Shown: piece by piece, positions 6,634-12,828 of the stretch
How the letters are laid out: each line of letters starts with the position of its first letter
Position numbering within the stretch: position 1 is the stretch's first letter
Source: a virus
Direction: 5' to 3' (one strand)
Length of the DNA: 26,120 nt
Virus record (IMG/VR): IMGVR_UViG_3300030333_002954
Location: 1-26,120 of that record
Program-made: the position numbers and the translations under genes
The notes under the pieces: model-generated
Told to the model about the DNA's origin: nothing
Seen by the model: only the letters and a program-made list of their open reading frames with translations
Databases searched by the model: none

Positions 6634-7421
6634 ATCGTATTCTTTTTACTTTGTAAATGTAGTAGGTCTTGAAATATGCTTGCACCCGCATCAATTTTCT
6701 TACGATCTACCATATGCTGGTGGTACTTTACTTCGGTCTTATCAAATCTTAATATCATGGCATAAGCGAATTTGCGTTTGGTGTCTGAATGTTTGAGTCT
6801 CTTAGGCTTGCCGCCTTCCATGACATAATAATCCACATTGCTAGACTTTTCCATCATGGTAACGTACTGCGCCACTTGGATCTTATGCTCTTTATATAGA
6901 TACTTACTTGTCTTCCAATCGATCAGCACCAGATCATCGCCAACCTTGCCAACACAATCCACTGTACCAGCTACACGCTGCTCATTGTCTACCAGTATCA
7001 ATTCACTGGCCAATGGTTTGAATTTGACCTTATTGACCCAATTGAGATACCCGGTAAAGCATTTCATGGCGCTAACAAATTGATTTTCCGTAAAATCTCT
7101 AGGGTCCACATTCAGACCACGTTGATGTGCTTCTATTAATATGTGTAGTAGCGTGCCTGTTTCGCCCGCATCCTTTAGCATTGCATCCACATCATTGCCT
7201 AGCGCAGTTTGACGTTTTGCCCATGCCATTAATGCATTTTTATTCCAGCCTAGATTATCTCCGATAATACCAGTGACGCTTGGAGCTTTGGTATCATCTT
7301 CCAAAATATACATTGCGCCATGCTTCTTGAACTTGTCATATCTTAATATGTCGCCAATTGTTTCGTCCAGATCGACTTCCACAAAGCCTTTCTCTTTTAC
7401 GTTCTTTAGTAGTTTCCCCAT
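6630..7421 (-). CDS. PD-(D/E)XK nuclease, RecB/Cas4-like
   Basis: This 263-residue protein is probably a DNA exonuclease. The core motifs are all present: H93 in GTLLHILIE, E140, D155 in AGTVDCVG, D168-x-K170 in LIDWKTS, and the QVAQY helix at 182-186. This is the RecB-nuclease arrangement seen in phage exonucleases that work with recombination or replication proteins. The ATG at 7421 lies 15 bases beyond the upstream membrane-protein gene. A role in end processing or recombination-dependent replication is inferred from its coupling to the primase-helicase. Confidence 0.9.
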   Translation of the reverse strand: MGKLLKNVKEKGFVEVDLDETIGDILRYDKFKKHGAMYILEDDTKAPSVTGIIGDNLGWNKNALMAWAKRQTALGNDVDAMLKDAGETGTLLHILIEAHQRGLNVDPRDFTENQFVSAMKCFTGYLNWVNKVKFKPLASELILVDNEQRVAGTVDCVGKVGDDLVLIDWKTSKYLYKEHKIQVAQYVTMMEKSSNVDYYVMEGGKPKRLKHSDTKRKFAYAMILRFDKTEVKYHQHMVDRKKIDAGASIFQDLLHLQSKKNTI

Positions 7422-7436
7422 GTTGTTGTCCTCTGT

Positions 7437-7619
7437 TTAATGGTTGGATATGAATTCTTCTAATTTTTGTTTTACCTCACTTCGCTGCCATGCCTGTTTG
7501 GTCACGCTAAACAGCATTAATAAAATAAAAAGGCCAGTGGCAAAGAAAAAGAATGCCAGCGCCAGTACCAGTGCTTCCACGCACCATTCTGCTACGTTAA
7601 TTAGAAACATCTTCATCAT
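7437..7619 (-). CDS. Small single-span membrane protein
   Basis: This 60-residue protein has one strong hydrophobic helix (about residues 12-38, rich in Ala, Leu and Phe) followed by a short charged tail (KQAWQRSEVKQKLEEF). It overlaps the upstream membrane gene by 23 bases. It sits between a methyltransferase and a nuclease, so it is probably an early inner-membrane protein, perhaps for host takeover or exclusion. No family is recognised. Confidence 0.7.
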   Translation of the reverse strand: MMKMFLINVAEWCVEALVLALAFFFFATGLFILLMLFSVTKQAWQRSEVKQKLEEFISNH

Positions 7620-7809
7620 CCTTAATATTCATGATCTTTAAAAACAATTCCATCTTGCGGTCGATGGCCAGTAATAATATCCACATGCGCTTGAACCACA
7701 TCCATACATACCACTTCATCAAAAAATAAAATACGACACCAAAAAATGCGACCATGATCACATCCATTACACCGGTTATCATTACCTCATATAAATACCA
7801 TTTTGTCAT
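7597..7809 (-). CDS. Small membrane protein
   Basis: This 70-residue protein is very rich in aromatic and aliphatic residues. It has one or two membrane helices (about residues 8-33 and 34-50) and an acidic tail KDDEDVSN. The start overlaps the methyltransferase end by four bases (ATGA type). With its downstream partner it forms a pair of small membrane genes inside the DNA-metabolism operon. Function is unknown. Confidence 0.7.
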   Translation of the reverse strand: MTKWYLYEVMITGVMDVIMVAFFGVVFYFLMKWYVWMWFKRMWILLLAIDRKMELFLKIMNIKDDEDVSN

Positions 7810-8702
7810 GTTGTCTCCTCTTGTTTAATTCTTTTCATTATTTCATGTGCAACTTGTGGTACTATTGCGTTTCCGAGTCCTGTAAGTCTGTCCACCCGAT
7901 CGGGTATCCCATTAGCCACTCTACCCACATCGGGTTCAGCGTTCCAGTACCTTGCTGGCTTTTCGTAGGAAACATATTTTTCATGTGTACCGCTTGGCTC
8001 AGATTCACTGAATGCATCGAGCCTTCCTTCTGTTGGCTGCTTTTTAATTTGTCTGTAAATGTGTCCGCTACTGTTGGTGTTGGAAACATTTTTGGATGAA
8101 ATTTTTTTACTGCCACTTGCTCCGCTAATGAACCCGGCAAGTCTTTTCTGCCGATGCTTTTCCGAAATTTTATCCTTTTTGCTCTTCTTTCTTTTGTTGG
8201 CTCTATTTGTACTGTTCCCGGCGTAAGCCACAATCCATATCCTTTTTCTTCGATGCCAAGCTCCCACTTCGTCTGCGCCGATAATTTGCCATTCACAATC
8301 GTACCCGATTTCGGTAAGGTCGCAGAGTACTCGTTCAATTCCTCTATGAATGAGCATTGGTACGTTTTCAATGAGCGCATATCTTGGTCGTACTTCGCTA
8401 ATAATGCGGTGCATTTCTGACCATAGACCCGACCTTTCGCCATCTATACCAGCTCCTTTGCCCGCTTGACTAATATCTTGACATGGGAAACCACCAGTAA
8501 TAAGGTCAATATTCTTAAAGTCATTTCCATCCAGTCTTGTAATGTCATTATATATTGTGACTCCGGGAAAATTCTTGTTAAGTACTTTCTGAGCATATGT
8601 ATCTATTTCGCAGAATCCAACCAGCTCAAGATCATCACCCCAACACCACTGTGCTGCCAATGCAAAGCCACCAATGCCACTAAATAGGTCAAGCATTCGC
8701 AT
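7806..8702 (-). CDS. C5-cytosine DNA methyltransferase
   Basis: This 298-residue enzyme transfers methyl groups from S-adenosylmethionine to cytosine in DNA, probably to protect phage DNA from host restriction. Visible motifs are I (DLFSGIGGF, residues 5-13), IV (GGFPCQD with nucleophile C74), VI (ENV, 112-114), VIII (GAWHRRKR, 147-154) and X (GLGNAIVPQ, about 275-283). The region between VIII and X, which should read the target sequence, is Lys/Ser-rich and low in complexity. A second 193-residue frame runs through exactly that part. The start follows the upstream zinc-ribbon stop by one base (TAATATG). No cognate restriction enzyme is evident, so it looks like an orphan methylase. Confidence 0.95.
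   Translation of the reverse strand: MRMLDLFSGIGGFALAAQWCWGDDLELVGFCEIDTYAQKVLNKNFPGVTIYNDITRLDGNDFKNIDLITGGFPCQDISQAGKGAGIDGERSGLWSEMHRIISEVRPRYALIENVPMLIHRGIERVLCDLTEIGYDCEWQIIGADEVGAWHRRKRIWIVAYAGNSTNRANKRKKSKKDKISEKHRQKRLAGFISGASGSKKISSKNVSNTNSSGHIYRQIKKQPTEGRLDAFSESEPSGTHEKYVSYEKPARYWNAEPDVGRVANGIPDRVDRLTGLGNAIVPQVAHEIMKRIKQEETT
7862..8443 (-). CDS. Overlapping frame inside the methyltransferase gene
   Basis: A 193-residue open frame lies entirely within the methyltransferase gene in another register. It has an ATG at 8443 and AAAGGAG nine bases upstream. The product has ordered, non-repetitive features: GYGLWLTPGTV, PGSLAEQV, MFPTPTVAD and LNPMWVEWLMGYPIGWTDLQ. I recall very similar motifs in proteins annotated as hypothetical or methylase-related in phages. 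The GWTDL block is the shifted reading of the methylase RVDRL block, so each may simply mirror the other's conservation. It is either a true overprinted gene or a recurrent shadow. Confidence 0.4.
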   Translation of the reverse strand: MAKGRVYGQKCTALLAKYDQDMRSLKTYQCSFIEELNEYSATLPKSGTIVNGKLSAQTKWELGIEEKGYGLWLTPGTVQIEPTKERRAKRIKFRKSIGRKDLPGSLAEQVAVKKFHPKMFPTPTVADTFTDKLKSSQQKEGSMHSVNLSQAVHMKNMFPTKSQQGTGTLNPMWVEWLMGYPIGWTDLQDSETQ

Positions 8703-8703
8703 A

Positions 8704-8898
8704 TTATTTGCAACGAGGACATGTTTTTACTTCTTTACCAATTCTTGGTATCACACCAAATGGATATATCATATGCGTCACAGCATATATTCTTTTATTG
8801 ACCTTTTCCCATACATGGCCACATACACCGCAAGCTTTTAATACTTCATCCACGATAAGCTTACGACCTCGTGTTTCTTTATTTTCTACATGCAGCAT
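8704..8898 (-). CDS. Small zinc-ribbon protein
   Basis: This 64-residue protein has two CxxC knuckles, C23/C26 in ACGVCGH and C60/C63 in CPRC, a zinc-ribbon arrangement with a 33-residue insert. The start at the internal ATG (MLHVEN) is favoured because AAAGG lies seven bases before it; a longer form would start at 8931. The stop is one base before the methyltransferase ATG. It may bind DNA or RNA, or bridge proteins; no specific family is recognised. Confidence 0.7.
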   Translation of the reverse strand: MLHVENKETRGRKLIVDEVLKACGVCGHVWEKVNKRIYAVTHMIYPFGVIPRIGKEVKTCPRCK

Positions 8899-9095
8899 TT
8901 CTTTACCTTTCTCCCCGACCCGCAAATACATTTTTGATTGCGCCCAACCAGCTTTTTTGCTTCTGATTCTGTGCAGTAGAACGGATCTCTTTTGTATTGT
9001 CTGATAAATCCACCGTATCCACCGGCGGCTTTGATAAGTTTTGTTTTAAATCCTGTTTTGCCGCTTGACGGCGCAGATTTCTCCGGCGTACCCAT
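8886..9095 (-). CDS. SEC-C motif protein (overlaps another frame)
   Basis: This frame ends in RNQKCICGSGRKVKKCC, an almost textbook SEC-C zinc motif (CxCGSG, then CC). That motif is found in SecA tails and many small proteins. I choose the internal ATG at 9095 (69 residues); a longer form could start at TTG 9146, but its ribosome site would be too close. The same DNA is open in another frame (8903-9139) that has the better start. The motif is strong, but its expression signal is weak. Confidence 0.5.
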   Translation of the reverse strand: MGTPEKSAPSSGKTGFKTKLIKAAGGYGGFIRQYKRDPFYCTESEAKKLVGRNQKCICGSGRKVKKCCM

Positions 9096-9139
9096 TCTGA
9101 ATTCGGATACTTCTTCTTGTGATGCTTTGTCTTTGGCAT
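8903..9139 (-). CDS. Basic hypothetical protein overlapping the SEC-C frame
   Basis: This 78-residue basic protein (MPKTKHHKKKYPNSEWVRRR at the N-terminus) has the best start signals here. GAGAGGAG lies eight bases upstream, and the ATG overlaps the preceding stop (TAATG). Its stop is four bases before the zinc-ribbon ATG, so it fits the operon spacing. No family is recognised; basic residues suggest nucleic-acid binding. It competes with, or coexists with, the SEC-C frame in another register. Confidence 0.5.
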   Translation of the reverse strand: MPKTKHHKKKYPNSEWVRRRNLRRQAAKQDLKQNLSKPPVDTVDLSDNTKEIRSTAQNQKQKSWLGAIKNVFAGRGER

Positions 9140-9354
9140 TACCCAATCTCCTCTCTCACTTTTTGCGTTATATCATGCTCTTTGCCATTCTTATCTTTAA
9201 AGCATGCAAAATGGACTTCACTATTCTTGCGTTGTGTCATTAATTCTTTCATGTCTTGCACTAGTTCATCGAAACTAAACGCCAGTACCAGAGCGTCTTC
9301 CCACTCTTCACGCTCATTATCATATGCTATGCTGCCAGCGTAGTGTGCTTTCAT
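9139..9354 (-). CDS. Small acidic hypothetical protein
   Basis: This is a 71-residue protein. The first half is acidic and helical (NEREEWEDALVLAFSFDELV). The second half has a short basic strand-like segment (SEVHFACFKDKNGKEHD). It overlaps the upstream nuclease-like gene by four bases (ATGA), and its stop forms TAATG with the next start. The family is unknown. Confidence 0.65.
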   Translation of the reverse strand: MKAHYAGSIAYDNEREEWEDALVLAFSFDELVQDMKELMTQRKNSEVHFACFKDKNGKEHDITQKVREEIG

Positions 9355-9737
9355 GAAAACTCCGGAAATCGGTCATAGGAATAAAACCACTTACGATTCT
9401 TGGTCTGGTTATTCTTGCCTGTAGTTATCGCAAGGCTCAATGCATGCGAGTTGTCATATGGGTAGTATGCAATAATGTTTTTTGGCAAAAAATACACGGC
9501 CACTACGTCTATTCTATTGGTATTTTTATATTTTGTAAGGCTTACTTCAATTGATGTACCACGTTTTAACTCCGTTACCGTTTTGATCTGGACACGTTTC
9601 ATTATACCGCTGGTTAATTCTACCACCAGATCTACTTGGTCAGAGTCAACAACAGGCGCATAAATATTATATCCTTGCTCGATCAAACTTTTTTGCACTG
9701 CTAATTCGCCCATTTTACCTTTATTGAGACTGTGCAT
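9351..9737 (-). CDS. PD-(D/E)XK endonuclease-like protein
   Basis: This 128-residue protein has a compact restriction-endonuclease fold signature: NKGKMGELAVQKSLIEQGY with E11, then DQVDLVVEL with D36, then RVQIKTV with Q50-x-K52. The pattern resembles the group I intron/PDDEXK_5-type nucleases. I start it at the ATG of MHSLNKGK because GGAG lies eight bases upstream. The frame is open to 9764 but the added nine residues lack a signal. It overlaps the next upstream nuclease gene by 17 bases. It may act in DNA repair, junction cleavage or host DNA attack; the substrate is unknown. Confidence 0.8.
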   Translation of the reverse strand: MHSLNKGKMGELAVQKSLIEQGYNIYAPVVDSDQVDLVVELTSGIMKRVQIKTVTELKRGTSIEVSLTKYKNTNRIDVVAVYFLPKNIIAYYPYDNSHALSLAITTGKNNQTKNRKWFYSYDRFPEFS

Positions 9738-10206
9738 AGCGATTTCTCCATAGCTGCTGCACACTCTTTAATTGAAATTGTTCTAGCGTATAGAATTGTC
9801 CATAGCCAGTATCTTTTATATTGGTCTTGCGCAGTAGGTCTTGTGCTGTGGCACCGCCCTGTATGGTATAGTGCGGTAGGTCAGCTGTTACTAGTAGATA
9901 TATATCTGCATCTTCTAGCTTTTTATGTAGTTTGCATTGTAAGTAACCGGGGTCATAACTGGTGGTCTTTACGTCAACCTTGCGGCCACTTATGATCAGG
10001 TCATATCCTCTTCTGTGTGGTCCTACAGAAAAGTCTGGGAATCTATTGAAATATTTGGCGACAGCGATCTCGCCAGCCATTCCATTTATGTCTGGATCAA
10101 GTTTTTGTTTGCGAAAGCTCGTTCCATTTTTTTGGTTCTGAATCATCCTTTCCGTTCCGCTCAACAATGCCATGTTCAGTTCCAACTGGTTTAGTGTTAT
10201 CTTCAT
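9721..10206 (-). CDS. PD-(D/E)XK nuclease-like phage protein
   Basis: This 161-residue protein contains NGMAGEIAVAKYF (E46), RRGYDLII (D69) and RKVDVKTT (D78-x-K80), the complete PD-(D/E)XK core. The later DADIYLLVTADLP strand fits the same fold. I recall similar proteins as hypothetical genes in many phages. If the first ATG is used, it overlaps the upstream gene by 110 bases; later methionines at residues 12 and 21 would reduce this. MALLSG has GGA seven bases upstream. The role is probably nucleolytic DNA processing. Confidence 0.8.
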   Translation of the reverse strand: MKITLNQLELNMALLSGTERMIQNQKNGTSFRKQKLDPDINGMAGEIAVAKYFNRFPDFSVGPHRRGYDLIISGRKVDVKTTSYDPGYLQCKLHKKLEDADIYLLVTADLPHYTIQGGATAQDLLRKTNIKDTGYGQFYTLEQFQLKSVQQLWRNRYAQSQ

Positions 10207-10516
10207 CTGGTTGTGGTTCTTTTTTTAATCCAGTATACAAGACCATATAATTACAGATATCCATAGCTCTGGACATTACGGTTTCATCACTGACTTGTAC
10301 CCCGGTTTTTGCGTCATTGCAGATTGCATCTACATGCTTCAATACATACACCATTAATGCTTGTTCTGGAGTTGTACCAAGCCTTGCAGCTACATGTTTA
10401 AAATTGTACAAACGATCTTCGTTTGATATGGTATATTCGACGCTTTTTGCGTCACTAAGAGACATAGCTGTTTCAAAAAATTCTTTTCTATGCTGATTGA
10501 ATTCTTTACTGTTCAT
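10097..10516 (-). CDS. Conserved phage hypothetical protein (helical)
   Basis: This 139-residue protein has motifs that I have seen repeatedly in phage genomes: DRLYNFKHVAARLGTTPEQA, VYVLKHVDAI and DICNYMVLYTGL. The all-helical pattern with DICNY recalls MazG-like nucleotide pyrophosphohydrolases, but the ExxE metal motif of that family is not clear, so I do not assign the reaction. The C-terminal 35 residues are polar and probably disordered. It overlaps the upstream gene by four bases and the downstream nuclease by up to 110 bases. Confidence 0.75.
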   Translation of the reverse strand: MNSKEFNQHRKEFFETAMSLSDAKSVEYTISNEDRLYNFKHVAARLGTTPEQALMVYVLKHVDAICNDAKTGVQVSDETVMSRAMDICNYMVLYTGLKKEPQPDEDNTKPVGTEHGIVERNGKDDSEPKKWNELSQTKT

Positions 10517-10797
10517 TCTTCCTCATCCCAATTGGTCATGTCTTGCAACACATCGACCTCTACCTTTAATGCAGCGATCTGTGCATCCATTGCAACAACG
10601 GCATCTATGACACTGCCATGTGCTTTTATTCTTTTGTTGAAAATATCCATTTGGTATTGTGACCAGTTAAATTCTTCATCAAGAACCAATATAGATTCCT
10701 TTTCTTCTTCTATTGCGCTGGTATGCTCACTACAACATGAACATATCACGCTTTCATGTTCTTTCAGCTTTGCGCCGCAACATTCACTTACTAGCAT
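10513..10797 (-). CDS. Small zinc-finger protein with helical tail
   Basis: This 94-residue protein opens with SECCGAKL and ICSCC (C6, C7, C19, C21, C22), a short zinc-ribbon-like fold. A long acidic helical region follows, with a predicted coiled coil near residues 60-88. It overlaps the preceding gene by 14 bases and the next by four. It may be a DNA- or protein-binding adaptor; the function is unknown. Confidence 0.7.
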   Translation of the reverse strand: MLVSECCGAKLKEHESVICSCCSEHTSAIEEEKESILVLDEEFNWSQYQMDIFNKRIKAHGSVIDAVVAMDAQIAALKVEVDVLQDMTNWDEEE

Positions 10798-11134
10798 TGT
10801 TCTTCTTATAATTACTTGGGTTATCTAAAAATCTTAATATCTCATCGCATACATCCATTGCGATCTCCATGCGTTTATCTTCGTTTTTAACTTTATGTTT
10901 TTTTAACACTTCATCTACGCATTTACTTACAACATTCACGAGATTTGCTTTTGCATTCATTTTTTTATCTCCTAATACTTGCGGGGTCATGGCTGTTTCC
11001 ACCAGTGCCGACCCTTGACCAGTTTTTACAACATTTCTGACCCCGCTTTCATGCACTGCGACATGATCGGCAATTTCAGCTGGAGAATTCTCTAGTTTGC
11101 CAACCTCAATGAATTCATTTGTCATGCTTTTCAT
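10784..11134 (-). CDS. Hypothetical early protein
   Basis: This is a 116-residue protein when started at the ATG of MKSMTNEF, which has GGAG about nine bases upstream. The open frame extends to 11176, but that would overlap the resolvase-like gene without a ribosome site. The N-terminal half is polar. The C-terminal half is helical, with Lys-rich (EVLKKHKVKNEDK) and Cys-containing (DVCDEILRFL) segments. No motif is recognised. Confidence 0.65.
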   Translation of the reverse strand: MKSMTNEFIEVGKLENSPAEIADHVAVHESGVRNVVKTGQGSALVETAMTPQVLGDKKMNAKANLVNVVSKCVDEVLKKHKVKNEDKRMEIAMDVCDEILRFLDNPSNYKKNNASK

Positions 11135-11163
11135 CTTTAACTCTCCAGCATAATCTTTATTGA

Positions 11164-11475
11164 TCACGAAACACATTTTTCTAATAACCTTTTAAATGTG
11201 GATTCGCGAAGTATATATACCCAGTGACCTCTATCTTGTCTGGTGGCCACCAGATCACAATTTTTGAACTGTAGATATGCGGGCAATTTTTTGCGCCGCT
11301 TTACTTGTACTTTTAATTCTATATCATCAACATGCGCTAAAATATCAACATCACTTTTTTGCATGATACTACGACCATCACTACCCCAAGCTCGTATGGC
11401 CTTGATGTCGAGGCTCTCAAACATGCTAAGAACCTCGACCTCACCACGATAGCCTTTTTTAGCTACGTTGATCAA
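11164..11475 (-). CDS. Holliday-junction-resolvase-like nuclease (Hjc type)
   Basis: This 103-residue protein has the size and motif order of archaeal Hjc-type resolvases: YRGEVEVLSMFE (E12), WGSDGRS, SDVDILAH (D44), and ELKVQVKRRKKLPAYL (E53/K55 or Q57/K59). It would cut branched DNA formed during replication or recombination, resolving it before packaging. It overlaps the SSB-like gene by four bases (ATGA), so the two are probably translated together. The fold is clear; junction specificity is inferred from similarity in layout. Confidence 0.8.
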   Translation of the reverse strand: MINVAKKGYRGEVEVLSMFESLDIKAIRAWGSDGRSIMQKSDVDILAHVDDIELKVQVKRRKKLPAYLQFKNCDLVATRQDRGHWVYILRESTFKRLLEKCVS

Positions 11476-11990
11476 AATGGTAGCTTTTCGTCTGAATCTT
11501 CTGCTTCTGGCCTATAAACAGAGCCATCTTCTTTGAATAACTCTTCTGGTCTATAGTTTGGTTTCATCTCCGCCCAAGCGTCCTTTGCTGCTTTAGCCAA
11601 TGCTTTTTTTGGCACTGGAGCAGTACGATATTGTGTGTCCATGCCTTCACCTTCGCGATTAACGATCACATCATAATCTGTTAGATCGCCCCAATCTTCA
11701 TTCTGGTCAAAAAATGCCAATTCCTTGATCACACTTTTTTGCTGCATTTCCAAAAAGCATACTTGATCTTTCATCCATACTGGCACAAACCAAAAATGTT
11801 TTACCTCTGTTGAGCCAGATGGCACATCTGCTCTATCTTTGTATCTGGTTGGCTTTTTATCTTCCCAAACTACATAACCAGTAGTAGGTGCTTCCAATAC
11901 GCGAAAACGATTCTCACCGGGTTCCAACTTGACATATAGTCCAGCGGAGCCAGAATCGGGTACTTCGTAATTACTAGGTAGTATTCCCAT
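11472..11990 (-). CDS. ssb: Single-stranded-DNA-binding-like protein
   Basis: This 172-residue protein has LYVKLEPGENRFRVLEAP at the N-terminus, then KHFWFVPVWM, KSVIKEL and DWGDLTDYDVIVNREGEG. These match a phage single-strand-binding protein pattern I recall. The C-terminus is acidic and ends in DEKLPF, like the protein-docking tails of SSB proteins. AGGAG lies nine bases before the ATG. It would coat single-stranded DNA for the primase-helicase and nucleases of this operon. The tail is the strongest direct evidence. Confidence 0.8.
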   Translation of the reverse strand: MGILPSNYEVPDSGSAGLYVKLEPGENRFRVLEAPTTGYVVWEDKKPTRYKDRADVPSGSTEVKHFWFVPVWMKDQVCFLEMQQKSVIKELAFFDQNEDWGDLTDYDVIVNREGEGMDTQYRTAPVPKKALAKAAKDAWAEMKPNYRPEELFKEDGSVYRPEAEDSDEKLPF

Positions 11991-12291
11991 TCGTAATTTC
12001 TCCTGTTGTCTTTTGTTGTGATGACGCAGCAGAGCGTATTAGGCTCGATGTTTCCGAGCCTTTTGCGTTCAATATAGTATAGCCACGCCTTTCTATTTGA
12101 CTCAACACTTGAGCCAAAGTCTTTTTATCTAGACCATCAGCCTTAATGCCAATATCTGATCGTATAATTTGATTGTTCTTACCGGGTATATAATCTTTTG
12201 CTTCTATATTAGCAGTTCTTAATAGCTTTTTAATATGCGCCGCGAACTGTATGCGCTCATGTTTATCTTTAATGTGTACAATATATAACAC
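11974..12291 (-). CDS. Hypothetical early protein with structured start region
   Basis: This is a 105-residue protein if started at GTG 12291, with AGGTG about seven bases upstream. The frame is open to a GTG at 12345, but that leader reads like non-coding sequence. Conserved-looking blocks are KDYIPGKNNQIIRSDIGIKA and LSQIERRGYTILNAKG; the family is not recognised. The start codon and ribosome site lie in the right arm of a long hairpin, suggesting translational control. It overlaps the SSB-like start by 17 bases. The C-terminal 25 residues are polar and disordered. Confidence 0.65.
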   Translation of the reverse strand: MLYIVHIKDKHERIQFAAHIKKLLRTANIEAKDYIPGKNNQIIRSDIGIKADGLDKKTLAQVLSQIERRGYTILNAKGSETSSLIRSAASSQQKTTGEITNGNTT

Positions 12292-12356
12292 TAGGCAGCA
12301 CCTATTGTCAGTGAAGGATAGACAGACAAATGGAGGGTACGGCACCGCCTAGTGTT
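12287..12356 (-). promoter_or_regulatory. Long RNA hairpin over a stop and a start codon
   Basis: On the minus-strand RNA, AACACTAGGCGGTGCC (12356-12341) pairs with GGTGCTGCCTAGTGTT (12302-12287). There are 16 pairs, of which three are G:U. The first 10 pairs are perfect. The loop is 38 bases and contains CCCTCC. The left arm holds the stop of the upstream HTH gene. The right arm holds the likely ribosome site and GTG start of the next gene. Confidence 0.75.
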
Positions 12357-12573
12357 GCGGAGCATTAATTGTGATCTTTTCAATATCATCTAAACTTTTT
12401 ACGTTTATTAGTGTACGGTTTCCGTAGCTTTTTATAATGAGCGATCGATTCGCTTTATTTTGCTTTTTTAAAGCTACTGCATATTTTAATCCGCGCTCAG
12501 ATACACCAAGGTATAGCGCAGCTTGTTTAATGGTCATCCAACCTATTTTGTTTTGTACAGCTTCGGTGGCCAT
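12349..12573 (-). CDS. Excisionase / MerR-like helix-turn-helix protein
   Basis: This 74-residue protein has WMTIKQAALYLGVSERGLKYAV, a winged-HTH of the excisionase/MerR type, near residues 12-33. It is followed by a strand pair with YGNRTLINVKSLDDI. It may be the directionality factor for the integrase or a second switch regulator. The first ATG has no strong ribosome site; the ATG of MTIKQ is an alternative. It overlaps the Cro-like gene by 31 bases, so it is probably co-transcribed. Confidence 0.75.
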   Translation of the reverse strand: MATEAVQNKIGWMTIKQAALYLGVSERGLKYAVALKKQNKANRSLIIKSYGNRTLINVKSLDDIEKITINAPQH

Positions 12574-12776
12574 ATAATGTTTTTCTCGTCTATTTGAAAT
12601 ATTTTAGCAATTAATGATTTGTGTCTGGTTAAGAAGTTTCTTTTGCCATTGAATAATCTACACAGCATACTTGCGGATAAGCCTGTCATCGGCTCCATAT
12701 CACGATAACTATATCCAAATTCATCCATAAGCTGATGAATTGTCCGGTGGTTCTGTGATGTTTTTTTGTCTGCCAT
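12543..12776 (-). CDS. Cro-like XRE-family repressor
   Basis: This 77-residue protein contains an XRE-type HTH: TIHQLMDEFGYSYRDMEPMT followed by LSASMLCRLFNGKRNFL. It is far too short for a CI-type repressor with a peptidase domain, so it is more like Cro. It is transcribed away from the integrase from a divergent promoter region and heads the early operon. It probably binds the repeats between the two promoters. No ribosome site is evident, and the leader is only about 15 bases. Confidence 0.8.
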   Translation of the reverse strand: MADKKTSQNHRTIHQLMDEFGYSYRDMEPMTGLSASMLCRLFNGKRNFLTRHKSLIAKIFQIDEKNIIWPPKLYKTK

Positions 12777-12798
12777 CTGTGTACAACTTAGATTTGAT

Positions 12799-12828
12799 AA
12801 TATAGTTTTTACAAGTATTTTTTTGCAA
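12799..12828 (-). promoter_or_regulatory. Early-operon promoter (minus strand)
   Basis: Read on the minus strand: -35 TTGCAA (12828-12823), an 18-base spacer, then -10 TATATT (12804-12799). The start codon at 12776 lies just downstream. The -35 hexamer is self-complementary and is shared with the integrase promoter. Confidence 0.6.

Noticed and set aside
12287-12356. The inverted repeat as a phage attachment site
   Set aside because: Wobble pairing favours an RNA structure, and no crossover core or bacterial counterpart can be seen in the window.
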